A DNA stretch of 64,000 nucleotides, from contig ML664161.1 in assembly GCA_007570785.1 (NCBI GenBank), forward strand, positions 16,644,861-16,708,860, written 5' to 3'. Below the pieces are notes generated by a model. That model ran no database searches. It worked only from the letters and a program-made list of their open reading frames with translations, and had not been told where the DNA came from. Positions 23,452 through 35,135 of this stretch are shown piece by piece (within the stretch, counting starts at the first letter, position 1; the number at the start of each line of letters is the position of its first letter). Origin of the DNA: Antilocapra americana. Taxonomy: Eukaryota > Chordata > Mammalia > Artiodactyla > Antilocapridae. The translations under genes and the position numbers were made by a program.

Positions 23452-23833
23452 ATTTTTTTTATTGTTTTTGCCATACAATGTCATGATATCACCATGGGTT
23501 TACATATGCTTCCCCTCCAGAACTCCCCTCCCTCCTCCCTCCCCCCCAGGAAATCTCACTGCACCAGCCCCGAGCATCAATCCTGGGCTGGCGATTGATT
23601 AGACATATGATAATTAACTTGTTTCAATGCCCTTCTCCCATATCATCCCACCCTTACCCTCATCCCCAAAGTCCACGAGTCTATTCTATACATCTGCGTT
23701 CCTTTTGCTGTCTCGCATGTTGGGTTCTCGTTACCATCTTTCTAAATTCCATATATATGTATACCGTATTGTTGTTTTTGCTTCTGGCTTACTTCACTCT
23801 GGATAATGGGCTCCAGTTTCGTCCATCTAAGCA
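23452..23833 (-). mobile_element. Ruminant LINE-1 3' UTR (young copy)
   Basis: Antisense L1 3' end. The poly(A) tail appears as a T-run, then 'attgtttttgccatacaatg', 'tgatatcaccatgggtttac', a C-rich run near 23540 and 'catcaatcctgggctggcga'. It is truncated within the 3' UTR at about 23833. It is near-identical to the 3' UTR of the larger L1 at 32667 and to the L1 at 59143 (opposite strand). Confidence 0.85.
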
Positions 23834-24285
23834 GTTACATTTTCAGAAATTCTGTATCAGGTTTTACAGAAATGCTGTTATCAGCTGAGATTGGCTTGCA
23901 ATCCTCTAGGACCTCTCAATTTCCCCACACAACTAGTACTGTATTTTATGTACCTATGCCACCACATAGGACTTTATTGACTAGCCCAGAATAGTACTTT
24001 CCCCCACAGGATCTGTTCAAGTCTGCGAGGTGTGTTCCATCATCATCTTTTTCAAGAATCAATATTATTCAGGGTGAGTAATCTTCATTTCCTGTCATCA
24101 TCTTTTCAGTAATTGATGGGCATGACTGAATTGGTGGAGAAAGATAAAATGCAATATACTGTAGTTCAGAGGTGCTGATTTGTGGGACAGATGAGAGCTA
24201 TATTAGAATTGAAATAGTCCCAGAAGATATTCCAAACAACAGCAACAAAGGTGTCTCTTTGGACTTGAATGAAATCAACTTTCCT
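23834..24285. other. Unassigned sequence
   Basis: Nothing recognised. Confidence 0.4.
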
Positions 24286-24289
24286 AACC

Positions 24290-24962
24290 TCACAGTTGCT
24301 CCTCTATTCATATTCCATATTCCAATGAGTAGGATTAATACCTATCCAGTTTTTCAAGCCAGGACACAAGCATGTCCTTGATTTCTATTCCTTCCCAACT
24401 ACTTCTAACAGCTCCTACCTTGTCTTGTCAATTTTATCTCAACTGACTCTAATTCATCTACTGCCTTGATACTATTATTTTAAAAGGCTCCCAATTATTC
24501 TCCTTTGATCCATCCTTGTCCCCTGTAATTTGATTCCTACACTGAAGTTAAAGTGCCCTTTTCAAGATGCAAATCTGATTACCTTGTTTGACCACTTAAA
24601 TCTTTTTAGTTGTCTTCAGGTAAAGGTTTCATGGCTTAATATGGAGGTTTTAAGGCTTATAAAGCTCATTAGGATGATGTCTACCTACATTTCAACTTCA
24701 TATTTTGCCACTACCCTTTAGACCATTCTGAACTATATTCAGTTTTTCCAATAATGCCTTTCTCTTTCCCTAGCCTTTAGTTCTTTGAACACATTCTTCC
24801 CTCTGGAATCCTCTTCCACCTGCTCTTTACCTGGCTAATTTATTAAAACATTTCAGGTCTTATAGGGGTATCAGTTTGTGTAGGGTGACTTCTCTGATCT
24901 CTAATCCCAGTTCTGATGCCCCTTCTGTTGTATTAATACCATAGTACTTATACCAAATTATA
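24290..24962 (+). repeat. L2 LINE 3' part (before SINE insertion)
   Basis: Sense L2 3' region: 'gatgcaaatctgattacctt', 'cattcttccctctggaatcc' and 'ggtgacttctctgatctcta' resemble the L2 block before the terminus. It is interrupted by Bov-tA and ends after it at about 25290. Confidence 0.65.
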
Positions 24963-25183
24963 CAGGTGACATTAGTGGTAAAGAACCCGCCTGCCAATAC
25001 AGGAGACATGAGACATGGGTTCCCTGGCTCAGGAAGATCCCCAGGAGAAGGGCATGACAAACCACTCCAGTATTTTTTCCTGGAGAATCCCATGGACAGA
25101 GGACCCTGGTGGGTTACAGTCCATAGTGTCACAAAGAGGTGGACAAGAATGAAGCAACTTAACATGCACGCACAGGCAAAATT
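24963..25183 (+). mobile_element. Bov-tA SINE inside L2
   Basis: Sense Bov-tA: 'agtggtaaagaacccgcctg', 'caaaccactccagtattttt', 'ctggagaatcccatggacag' and 'gaatgaagcaacttaacatg'. It lies between two L2 segments. TSD not clear. Confidence 0.88.
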
Positions 25184-25295
25184 CTAGTGCACTAGATGAT
25201 AAATTCCTGAAGACTGATTTATTTGTCTAGATATTTAATACAAGGCTAGGTAAATAATATGCCTAAATATTCACTAAATGCTAAACAGTCACTAA
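25184..25295 (+). repeat. L2 LINE 3' terminus (after SINE insertion)
   Basis: 'gataaattcctgaagactga', 'caaggctaggtaaataatat' and 'attcactaaatgc' match the end of L2, continuing 24290-24962. Confidence 0.6.
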
Positions 25296-25785
25296 CTGAT
25301 GAACTAGAATAGATCTTGACTAGATATATTTACTATGAGTCCAGTTTATCTAGGACCAGACTATGCCAAACTGAGGCTATTAAGGGCTAATATTAATATA
25401 AACAATCTTTTACATGTATTAAGAGATTAGAATGCTTTCAGCAGTTAGTACTGCTAAATATATATTTGAACAAATACCAAATAAGCATTAACGACAAAGT
25501 TCCTTTCAGTAAACAGATGCCATTCACATTGTTATGAACGCTTACCAAGTGCCAGCAATGTGTGAACCTCTAGGCAGAATGTTGTGTTAGACAAAGTTTC
25601 TGCTTGGGAACTAAATTTGACAGACAGTGTGTATTAAATATAGTACAGGCCTAGGTTATGCTCAACAGAAGGAGGAGCGATAAGACTCTTCAATCTGCAT
25701 GTAAGCTTTTTTCCCAATAGGATATGACATTCAATATTTTAGAGAAGAAGGTTTAGAAATCTGTCTCACTTAGAGTTTGAGGGTT
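25296..25785. other. Unassigned sequence
   Basis: Nothing firmly recognised. The 25540-25600 part is faintly MIR-like. Confidence 0.35.
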
Positions 25786-25789
25786 ACCA

Positions 25790-25922
25790 CCCTGGGCTAT
25801 TGATGCAGACAGGTTTAAGTCCAAAACTTACTCTTCCACTTATCACTTAGAAGAGGTCCTTAGTGGTATGGAACCTCAGTTTTAAGTATTTATAAGATAA
25901 CAACAATAATAATATCTATCTC
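25790..25922 (+). repeat. MIR SINE, left half
   Basis: Sense MIR: 'acaggtttaagtccaaaact', 'cttatcacttagaagaggtc' and 'ggaacctcagttttaagtat'. It breaks at 25922 where an LTR begins and resumes at 26428. Confidence 0.7.
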
Positions 25923-26428
25923 TGTGATGATTACTTTTCTTTGTCAACTTGATTGGGTTAAGGGATGCTCAGATAGTTGGTCATTATGTCTGGTTATGTA
26001 TGTGGGGGTGTTTCTGAATGAATTAGCATTTGAATCAGGAGACTGAGTAAAGCAGATTGCCTTGTACAATGTGAGTGAGCATTACCTGATCCACTGAGGG
26101 CCTGAACAGAACAAAAAGGAGGAGGAAGGGCTAATGTACTCTTTTTTCTTGATTTGAGATACCCATATTCTCCTTCTTTTGGACACTGAAATTTCTGGTT
26201 CTTGGGCATTTGAACTCCAGGACTTAAATCAGTAATTCCTCTGGTTCTCAAACCTCTGGCCTTGGCTGGATTACACCACTAGCTTTCCTGGTTCTCTAGC
26301 TTGAAGATGGCATACTGCAGAACTTCTCAGCCCCCATAACCATGTGAGCAAATTCTCATTAAAGATCTCCTCTCACATATCCATATAATTACTATTGGTT
26401 CCATTTCTCTGGAGAACCCTGACAAATA
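25923..26428 (+). repeat. Ancient solo LTR
   Basis: A roughly 505-bp block starts 'tgtgatgattacttttcttt' and ends 'ctctggagaaccctgacaaata'. It has an 'agcaaattctcattaaag' polyadenylation region near the 3' end. This is the structure and wording of an old mammalian ERVL/MaLR-class LTR; I do not name the subfamily. It splits a MIR, with a probable 4-5 bp duplication ('atctc'/'gtctc'). Non-coding. Confidence 0.65.
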
Positions 26429-26535
26429 GTCTCACAGATTTATTATTGTGAAGATTAACCAACATTAGTTATTTAAAATTATTGGCATAATACCTGATAC
26501 ATAGAAAGTACTCTCAGTAAATATTAGATACTAAA
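26429..26535 (+). repeat. MIR SINE, right half
   Basis: 'tcacagatttattattgtga', 'acctgatacatagaaagtac' and 'tcagtaaatatta' complete the MIR begun at 25790. Confidence 0.7.
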
Positions 26536-26752
26536 ATTCTTTAGTTTAACATTATCATTTCACTGATGTTGAAACCAAGGCACCAAAGATGTTAAATGAA
26601 ATCACCTATGGGTTCACACCTAGATAGTAAAAGGCACACAAGACTACAATTAAGATCTTCTGATTCCCCATCATGTCCCCTATACCTGGTGCTCTTTACC
26701 TGATTGCTTGAATACAGTACATGAATACAAATTGAGAAAGCATCATAACCCA

Positions 26753-27036
26753 TGTCGGAGAAGGCAATGGCAACCCACTCCAGTAGTCTTGCCTGGAAAA
26801 TCCCCTGGACAGAGGAGCCTGGTAGGCTGAGTCCATGGGGTCGCTGAGTCAGACACGACTGAGTGACTTCGCTTTCACTTTTCACTTTCATGCATTGGAG
26901 AAGGAAATGGCAACCCACTCCAGTGTTCTTGCCTGGAGAATCCCAGGGACGACGGAGCCTGGTGGGCTGCCAGCTATGGGGTCTCACAGAGTCGGACACG
27001 ACTGAAGTGACTTAGCAGCAGCAGCCGCAGCAGCAG
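26753..27036 (+). mobile_element. Bov-A2 SINE (dimer)
   Basis: Two Bov-A units are joined by a 'ttttcactttcatgcattgg' linker, with an (AGC)n tail at 27015-27036. TSD 'cataaccca' (26744-26752 and 27037-27045). Confidence 0.92.
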
Positions 27037-27045
27037 CATAACCCA

Positions 27046-27826
27046 GGGGTGTGCCATGGTCAATATTCTTACGGAATATAAATATTGTTTAACTTATTGT
27101 CACTTGGCCCACCTTCCATGTTCATTATGATTATAATAAGGAGAAAATAACATGGAAAATTATGTGAGCAAAGAAAATGCCATGATCAGAAAAAACAAAT
27201 GTTAAGGTTAGAAAGAATGTTAGCTATGTAGATTTGTTCTTTTGTGCTATAAATGTAGTACCAAAATGGTAAGTAGGTATTTGATTAAATGTAGTGTTAA
27301 GTATATATTTGATATCAGAGTAGGCAATTTGAGGGTCAAAAGGAACATTGTCTATTAATTTTATCAGCTAGTAGAGATTTATGAAAATTAAAATACTTAA
27401 TCTTTTGATATTCTAAGGCTTTTCTACTTTAAAGTATGTTTTGAAAATGCAAATACCATATCTTAATAGAGATTGGGATCTAAAAACATTTTTATTTCTT
27501 TTTAAATTGAAGTTTAGCTGTATACCATTAAAAACATGTTTCTAGTAAATGGGACACATGATAGAAGAATGAGTTTGTGTAAGGAGTTGTCAGTAGGATA
27601 AAGATGATTAGCAAAGCATACTTTGAAAATAATAGTTTTTGATTCTGCCAACATTCATTTATTTGTTCATTTTCCCCAAAATTTATAGAACTGATAAAGA
27701 CAGATACTACACTTGATTTTAGACCAAAGCTCAAGAGGTGATAAATTTTCATGGCCAACTATGATTAACATACTCATTTTAAAATTTGTTTTGCTGACAT
27801 AAACAACTATAAAACTAAATAAGGTT
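27046..27826. other. Unassigned AT-rich sequence
   Basis: Nothing recognised. Confidence 0.4.
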
Positions 27827-27837
27827 AATGTTTTCAA

Positions 27838-28966
27838 CATTCGCTGGATCACTGAAAAAGCAAGAGAGTTCCAGAAAAACATCTATTTCTGCTTATTGAC
27901 TATGCCAAAGCCTTTGACTGTGTGGATCACAAGAAACTGTGGAAAATTCTTAAAGAGATGGGACTACCTGACCACCTGACCCATCTCTTGAGAAACCTGT
28001 ATGCAGGTCAGGAAGCAAGAGTTAGAACTGGACATGGAACAACAGACTGGTTCCAAATAGGAAAAGGAGTACATCAAGGCTGTATATTGTCACTCTGCTT
28101 ATTTCACTTATATGCAGAGTACATAATGAGAAACACTAGGCTGGAAGAAGCACAAGCTGGAATCAAGATTGCCGGGAGATATATCAATAACCTCAGATAT
28201 GCAGATGACACCACCCTTATGGCAGAAAGTGAAGAGGAACTAAAAAGCCTCTTGATGAAAGTGAAAGAGGAGAGTGAAAAAATTGGCTTAAAGCTCAACA
28301 TTCAGAAAACTAAGCTCATGGCATCTAGTCCCATCACTTCATGGCAAATAGATGGGGAAACAGTGGAAACAGTGGCAGACTTTATTTTTCTGGACTCCAA
28401 AGTCACTGTAGATGGTGATTGAAGCCATGAAATTAAAAGACGCTTACTCCTTGGAAGGAAAGTTATGACCAACCTAGACAGCATATTAAAAAGCAGAGAT
28501 TACTTTGTCAACAAAGGTCTGTCTAGTCAAGGCTATGTTTTTCCAGTAGTCATGTATGGATGTGAGAGTTGGACTATAAAGAAAGCTGAGTGCCAAAGAA
28601 TTGATGCTTTTGAACTGTGATGTTGGAGAAGACTCTTGAGAGTCCCTTGGACTGCAAGGAGATCCAATCAGCCCATCCTAAAGGAAATTAGTCCTGGGTG
28701 TTCATTGGAAGGACTGATGTTGAAGATGAAACTCCAATATTTTGTCCACCTGATGCTAAGAGCTGACTCATTTGAAAAGACCCAGATGCTGGGAAAGGTT
28801 GAAGGCAGGAGGAGAAAGGGACAACAGAGGATGAGATGGTTTGATGGCATCACCGACTCAATTGAGATGAGTTTGGGTAAACTCCGGGAGTTGATGGACA
28901 GGGAGGCCTGGTGTGCTGCGGTTCATGGGGTCGCAAAGAGTCAGACATGACAGAGTGGCTGAACTG
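27838..28966 (+). mobile_element. BovB LINE, 5'-truncated with TSD
   Basis: Sense BovB of about 1.13 kb from mid-RT to the 3' end. The 11-bp TSD 'aatgttttcaa' (27827-27837 and 28967-28977) fixes both edges. The readable frame at 27922-28422 holds 'FQIGKGVHQGCILSLCLFHL' and 'RYADDTTLM' (the catalytic YADD box). The C-terminal part is at 28636-28950. Stops (for example TGA at 28420-28422) and small indels inactivate it. Confidence 0.93.
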
Positions 28967-28977
28967 AATGTTTTCAA

Positions 28978-30985
28978 GAACTGGTAAACAGGCAATGAAG
29001 GACCGTGACCCTTGAGAGAAGGGAAAACACATGTTGAGCTCCCTGTTTACCTCAGGTTTCTGTCCTGAGGCATTATCCTGACTTGGTATGGGTAGGTTGA
29101 ATACCAGCAGAAACCAGAAATCTGTCTCAAATGAGGCAGAGATCAGAGTTAAGGGCTGCAGAAATGGCTGAAATTTGTACAGCAGAGATTGGAAACAAGA
29201 GAGGGGAGTGTATGAGGAGTACCCAGATGTCAGCAGGTGGGTTTTGGTCATGTCTTAGAATAAGCAGATCTTGTACTGGGTGAAACGCCTCAAGGGCCAG
29301 CACATAACAACTTGTGCAAAGAGTTAAGAAATGAACTGTTGAAAAGAGGTCACAGAGTGCTGGGAGGTGGAGGTCACCTTATCCAGAGTGAAGAGAACTT
29401 ACTGTCTACCTCAAGAATCCAGTGAGAAGTGGATTAGGGCACTCTTTAACAGAAAGAATCCCACACCCGAAAGTGAGTGCCATGCACTAGGACCAGGGAT
29501 AAAACTCATATGACTCCATATGACTCATTCTAACAAAGTTTAAATCAATAGAAATTGATTCCAAACTAAAGCTATGAAGGAAAAAATGATTTTTAATAAA
29601 TGTACAGGGACCTAATAACTTGTGAAACAATACGAAGTAACATGTCAAGTTACTTGTAACACATATGTGATCAGAGCGTCAGTTGGAGAGGAGATGGGGA
29701 ACTGAACAAAAACATATTTAATGAAATAAAAGCCTAAATTTTCCTAAACTTGTCAAGAACATCAACTTAAGAATCCAGGAAGTTCAGTGAATCCCAAGTA
29801 AGGTTAATACAAGGAAAGCCAAACTAGTCACATACCTTTCAGCTCCGCTGAAAATCAAAGATAAATTGACTAATAAAAAGAATTGTCCAGGGTCTCCTAA
29901 AACTTTAGCTGATTTTGAATAACCTTTCATTAAAACATACAGATTCTTCATAATTTTTATTCAAACAACAGTTTCAAGAACTGTTAAGGCAGCATGACTG
30001 AAGTTAGTTGCTATATCTCTTCTGATTGTTGAGTGTTTTTGTTTATTCCAGCCTTCAAAATAGCCCATGTGCTACCACAAGAAAAAAATAGCTATAAATA
30101 CAGGTAGAGATACTGGTATAATTTGAGACATTAGGACAACCATATAAATGAGAAGATGGGAAATCACAATGAAACCAGAATCTGAAAACAGTGCATATGT
30201 CTCAAATTTATACTTAGAACTACTTGTTATAATTCATTATTTCAGGTTATAATGCAGAGCAACCTCTTGGACACCTAGAACAAGTCTGCTTTAACTAATC
30301 TTAAGATCCAATATTCTATTAGGATTATTTTTCTTCATGTGAGGACTGCCCTGTTGCTCTTATCATCACGATTATCTGGAAACAAGACTAGATCAGTGCA
30401 TGGAAGCTCTCAGTGTAAACCAAAGTTTCCATTTAATACTGGTTCTTGCCCTTTAAAAACCTACATAACTTGTAGTGGAACATTTGGACTTGCATAATCT
30501 CTCAAAGTCCTGCAACAAAGTTTGAGCATTTCTTAAAAAAAAACAACAGCTCTTACATTGCCTTGTTTCTGTGCCTGAAACCAGTGTTAATTTTTTAAAT
30601 AAAAAATAAAGCAATAAAAACTACGGTATTGGTGTGTTGCAATGTTGGTGTAATTAAGAGAGGTAGATCATATGAACAGCATAGATAGTCCAGGAAAAAC
30701 CCACATGTATACAATAATTAATTTTCATAAAAAGGAGCCAAAACAATTCAATGCTGAAAGGATGATACTGGGATTGTATAAAATAGCTGTTCTCAACCAC
30801 AGGCAATTTTTCCCTCCACCCCAACATTCCACAGTGTCTGCAGACATATTTTTTATTGTCACAGTGGAGTAGGGGCACTATTGGCATCTAGTGGGTGGAG
30901 ACCAGGAATGCTGCCATATATCCTACAATGAAGAGGACAGCCTCCGACACAAAGTATTTTCTGACCTCAAATGTCAGAGATATCC
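28978..30985. other. Unassigned sequence
   Basis: About 2 kb without a gene or recognisable repeat. Short A-runs at 30535-30543 only. Confidence 0.4.
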
Positions 30986-30989
30986 TGGA

Positions 30990-31764
30990 TAAAGTTATGA
31001 AAAGAAAAATAAGCTTCCATTCCTACCTTGAACTATGTATAAAAATAATCTGAAAAGACTCATAGGCCTAAATATGATGGCTACATTACAAACCATATGG
31101 AATAACACATAGGAGACTATCTTATGACTTTAGTACAGGCAGGTTTTTCAGGATGAAAAAAGCATTAATCATTTAAAAAAAATCTATGCATTAGTTTTCA
31201 TGAAAATTTAAAAATTCTTCCCACCCAAAGATACTAGTAATAAGATAAAGGCACAGATTGTGAGAAAATATTTGCAACACATATGTACAACAAATCATAA
31301 GTGCAGATAAAAGACAGTAATGATGATAACCCGATAAAAGTGCTCAAGCGCTTAAAAAACACTTAACAAAAGAACATATTGAAAGGACAAAAAGCATATA
31401 AAAGGTGCTTAACATCATTGTCATCAGGGAAATGCAAATTAAAACCACAATGAGATACTACTACACAACCACCAAAATAGTTAAAATCAAAAACTGATAG
31501 TATCATGACAAAGATGTCATGTTCCATAATAAATGGAATAATTGACATTACTGGTGGGAGTGTAAAATGGCATAATCACTTGAAGATATTATTCAGTGGT
31601 ATAGCACTCATTAATAAGTATAAACTTCTGATTGTACACAAAAATAGGGATATAGATTATATTGAGTAAAAGATTATAGAAAAGTACATACTGTGTAATT
31701 CCAATTACATAGTTTAAGAAAGTTCTATGGGAATATAAACAAGAACACTGGTTGTGAATGTGAG
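30990..31764 (+). repeat. Old LINE-1 ORF2 end and 3' UTR
   Basis: Decayed L1 in the sense direction: 'atatttgcaacacatatgta', 'catcagggaaatgcaaatta', 'aaaccacaatgagatactac' and 'attactggtgggagtgtaaa'. These are landmarks of the ORF2 3' end. No open frame. Confidence 0.75.
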
Positions 31765-31948
31765 AGTGGGTAATGGCTTGAAGTAGGAGTGATGAAATTC
31801 CTAGACTTCTGGTGGTTCAGCTGGTAAAGAATCTGCCTGCAATGCAGGAAACCCGGCTTTGATCTCTGGGTTGGGAAGATCCCCTGGAGAAGGAAATCCA
31901 ATGTAGCAGTGGGTAATGCTTTGAAGAACGAGTGAAGAAATTTCTAGA
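31765..31948. repeat. 41-bp imperfect direct repeats flanking a SINE fragment
   Basis: 31765-31805 and 31908-31948 align over 41 bases with six differences by eye. They bracket the Bov-tA fragment at 31806-31907. Confidence 0.8.
31806..31907 (+). mobile_element. Bov-tA SINE, 3'-truncated
   Basis: The head of Bov-tA only: 'ttctggtggttcagctggta', 'gaatctgcctgcaatgcagg' and 'gatcccctggagaaggaaat'. The last half of the element is absent. Confidence 0.85.
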
Positions 31949-31949
31949 G

Positions 31950-32649
31950 TCATGGAAGTGCTCTATATCTTAGTTTTTGTTGTCCTTTACATTTCTCTTT
32001 GATTCTTTTCCTTGGTTGTATTACCTCAGTCCTTCAGTAACAAGTTATTAAAGTTGTATTTATCAAAGAAAATTCTCTCTCCCCTTGCTTTTGATAAGTT
32101 CAGATGTATAACTCTGGATATATATAAAAGTGGTGTAAGATGTGACAAAGATTGCAGTGAGGGTTCCCAGATAACCTTTGCAAGTGCCACTACATTATGA
32201 TGGAGATACAGGGTTCCTTCTACCTGATCCTCAACCATAAGTTCCTGATTCCTATTAAGATGTATCTAATCTATGTTGGTCAATTATTAGAGTATCTAGT
32301 CATCCTGAACCACACTCAGGCTGTATGTGCATTAAAAAGGGCCACCGTTTTTGCAGAGTTTATGACATGCTGGGAGGAGAGAACTTCTTTCCTTCTGAGA
32401 TCACATGCAAGGATGACATGAGCCTGGAGCTTGGTAGGGGCAGTCATTTGAGCCTGTGGTGAATATAGCTAACACAGAGAAACATATTGCAGAGAGAATG
32501 AGAGAGATGTTTGATGACATCTTACATCCTAGACTTTTTTGTTATGTGAGCTATTAAATACTGCCTACTCTTTACTTTAAAAAAAAATTTTTGCATTAGC
32601 TAATGTGAGGGGCTTCTTTCATTTGCAACCAAAGGAAACCTGACACATA
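31950..32649. other. Unassigned sequence
   Basis: No repeat or gene is recognised. ORFs of 60-75 codons occur on both strands at 32012-32421, with no recognisable domain. Confidence 0.4.
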
Positions 32650-32992
32650 TAACAGGCTGCTGTTTTTTTTTTTTTATTGTTTTTGCCATACAATGACATG
32701 ATATCACCATGGATTTACATATGCTTCCCCTCCAGAACCCCCCTCCCTCCTCCCTCCCCCCCGGGAAATCTCGCTGCACCAGCCCCGAGCATCAATCCTG
32801 GGCTGGCGATTGATTAGACATATGATAATTAACTTGTTTCAATGCCCTTCTCCCATATCATCCCACCCTTACCTTCATCCACAAAGTCCACGAGTCTATT
32901 CTATAGATCTGCGTTCCTTTTGCTGTCTCGCATGTTGGGTTCTCATTACCGTCTTTCTAAATTCCATATATATGCGTTAATATACTGTATTG

Positions 32993-33092
32993 NNNNNNNN
33001 NNNNNNNNNNNNNNNNNNNNNNNNNNNNNNNNNNNNNNNNNNNNNNNNNNNNNNNNNNNNNNNNNNNNNNNNNNNNNNNNNNNNNNNNNNNN
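32993..33092. other. Assembly gap (100 N)
   Basis: Exactly 100 N inside the L1 3' UTR. A round 100 is commonly a placeholder for a gap of unknown size. At least the part of the L1 3' UTR seen at about 23765-23833 in the other copy is missing here. Confidence 0.97.
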
Positions 33093-33216
33093 TGGGCATC
33101 TAGGTTGCTTCCATGTCCTGGCTATTGTAAACAATGCAGGGATGAACATTGGGGTACACGTGGCTCTTTCAATTCTGGTTTCCTTGGTGAATATGCCCAG
33201 CAGTGGGATTGCTGGG

Positions 33217-33875
33217 TCATATGGCAGGGTCTATTTGCAGCTTTTTAAGGAACCTCCACACTGTTTTCCATAGTGGCTGTACTAGTTTGCATTCCCACCA
33301 ACAGTGTAAGAGGGTTCCCTTTTCTCCACATCCTCTCCAGCATTTATTGCTTGTAGACTTTTGGATGGCAGCCATTCTGACTGGTGTAAAGTGGTACCTC
33401 ATTGTGGTTTTGATTTGCATTTCTCTGATAATGAGTGATGTTGAACATCTTTTCATGTGTTTGTTAGCCATTTTTATATCTTCTTTGGAGAAATGTCTGT
33501 TAAGTTCTTTGGCCCACTTTTTAATTGGGTTGTTTATTTTTCTAGAATGGAGCTGCAGGAGTTGTTTGTATATTTTTGAGATTAATTGTTTGTCTGTTGC
33601 TTCATTGGCTATTATTTTCTCCCATTCTGAAGGCTGTCTTTTCACCTTGCTTATAGTTTCCTTTGTTGTGCAAAAGCTTTTAATTTTAATTAGGTCCCAT
33701 TTGTTTATTCGTGCTTTTATTTCCAATATTCTGGGAGGTGGGTCATGGAGTATCCCGCTTTGGGTTATGGCAGAGAGTGTTTTGCCTATGTTATCCTCTA
33801 GGAGTTTTATAGTTTCTGGTCTTATGCTTAGATCTTTGATCCATTTTGAGTTTATCATTGTGTATGGTGTTAGAA
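33217..33875 (-). pseudogene. L1 ORF2 C-terminal segment
   Basis: This continuous open frame on the minus strand encodes the C-terminal part of L1 ORF2p, from '[20 protein letters not shown]' to '[15 protein letters not shown]'. It includes the Cys-rich region '[18 protein letters not shown]' thought to bind nucleic acid. ORF2p is the LINE-1 endonuclease/reverse transcriptase. The open frame over this length means the copy is young. It is separated from its upstream part by inversion, so no protein is made. Confidence 0.9.
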
Positions 33876-35135
33876 TATCACTGATGAACTTAGATGCAAA
33901 AATCCTCAACAAAATTCTAGCAAATAGAATCCAACAACACATCAAAAAGATCATACATCATGATCAAGTAGGCTTTATCCCAGGGATGCAAGGATTCTTC
34001 AATATTCGCAAATCAATCAATGTAATACACCACATTAACAAATTGAAAAATAAAAATCACATGATTATCTCAATAGATGCAGAGAAAGCCTTTGACAAAA
34101 TTCAACATCCATTTATGATAAAAACCCTCCAAAAAGTAGGAATAGAAGGAACATACCTCAACATAATAAAAGCTATATATGACAAACCCACAGCAAACTT
34201 TATACTCAATGGTTAAAAGCTGGAAGCATTCCCCCTGAAATCAGGAACAAGACAAGGGTGCCCACTCTCACCACTACTTTTCAACATAGTTTTGGAGGTC
34301 TTGGCCACAGCAATCAGAGCAGATAAAGAAATCAAAGGAATCCAGATTGGAAAAGAAGAAGTAAAACTCTCTCTGTTTGCAGATGACATGATCCTCTATA
34401 TTGAAAACCCTAAAGACTCTACGAGAAAATTACTAGAGCTAATCAGTGAATATAGCAAAGTTTCAGGATACAAAATCAACACACAGAAATCCCTGGCATT
34501 CCTATACACTAACAGTGAGAAATCAGAAAGAGAAATTAAGGAAACAATTCCATTCACCATCGAAACAAAAAGAATGAAATACTTAGGAGTATTTCTACCT
34601 AAAGAATCAAAAGACTTGTATATAGAAAACTATAAAACACTGATGAAAGAAATCAAGGAGGACACAAACAGATGGAGAAATGTGCCGTGTTCGTGGATTG
34701 GAAGAATCAATATAGTGAAAATGAGTATACTACCCAAAGTAATCTATAGATTCAATGCAATTCCTATCAAGCTACCAGAGGTCTTTTTCAAAGAATTAGA
34801 ACAAATAATTTCTCAATTTGTATGGAAATACAAAAAACCGCGTATAGCCAAAGCAATCTTGATAAAGAAGAATGGAACTGGAGGAATCAACCTACCTGAC
34901 TTTAGGCTATACTACAAATCCACAGTCATTAAGACAGTATGGTACTGGCACAAAGACAGAAATATAGATCAATGGAACAAAATAGAAAGCCCAGAGATAA
35001 ATCCACGCCTCTATGGACACCTTATCTTTGACAAAGGAGGCAAGAATATACAATGGAGAAAAGACAACCTCTTTAACAAGTGGTGCTGGGAAAACTGGAC
35101 AGCCACTTGTAAAAGAATGAAACTAGATTACTTTC
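33876..35135 (+). mobile_element. Ruminant LINE-1, inverted 5' segment
   Basis: The L1 ORF2 segment that precedes the minus-strand part in the element is flipped to the plus strand. It ends at '[10 protein letters not shown]' (about 35133), and the minus segment resumes at the next residues 'PYTMINSKW'. The two pieces share a few bases ('tctaaca') at the breakpoint. This is the signature of twin-primed L1 integration. Confidence 0.93.
33876..35135 (+). pseudogene. L1 ORF2 reverse transcriptase segment
   Basis: The RT domain begins at '[16 protein letters not shown]' and includes '[17 protein letters not shown]', '[14 protein letters not shown]', '[15 protein letters not shown]' and the catalytic 'FADD' box at about 34378-34389. 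One in-frame stop (TAA at 34214-34216, apparently a G-to-T change) interrupts the RT. The rest to 35135 is open. The endonuclease and ORF1 are missing by 5' truncation. Low decay indicates a recent insertion. Confidence 0.9.

Larger units (their letters stand above)
32667..33875 (-). mobile_element. Ruminant LINE-1, 3' segment (minus strand)
   Basis: The 3' UTR with poly(A) appears as a T-run after 32666, followed by the same 3' UTR as 23452-23833, an assembly gap, and then the ORF2 C-terminal region on the minus strand. It ends near 33875, where the orientation flips. It is part of a 5'-inverted L1 insertion bounded by the 17-bp TSD. Confidence 0.92.

Noticed and set aside
33203..34216. 337-codon plus-strand ORF as a gene
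   Set aside because: The first two thirds is the antisense of L1 ORF2 and the last third is sense L1 RT from the inverted segment. It is an artefact of the inversion.
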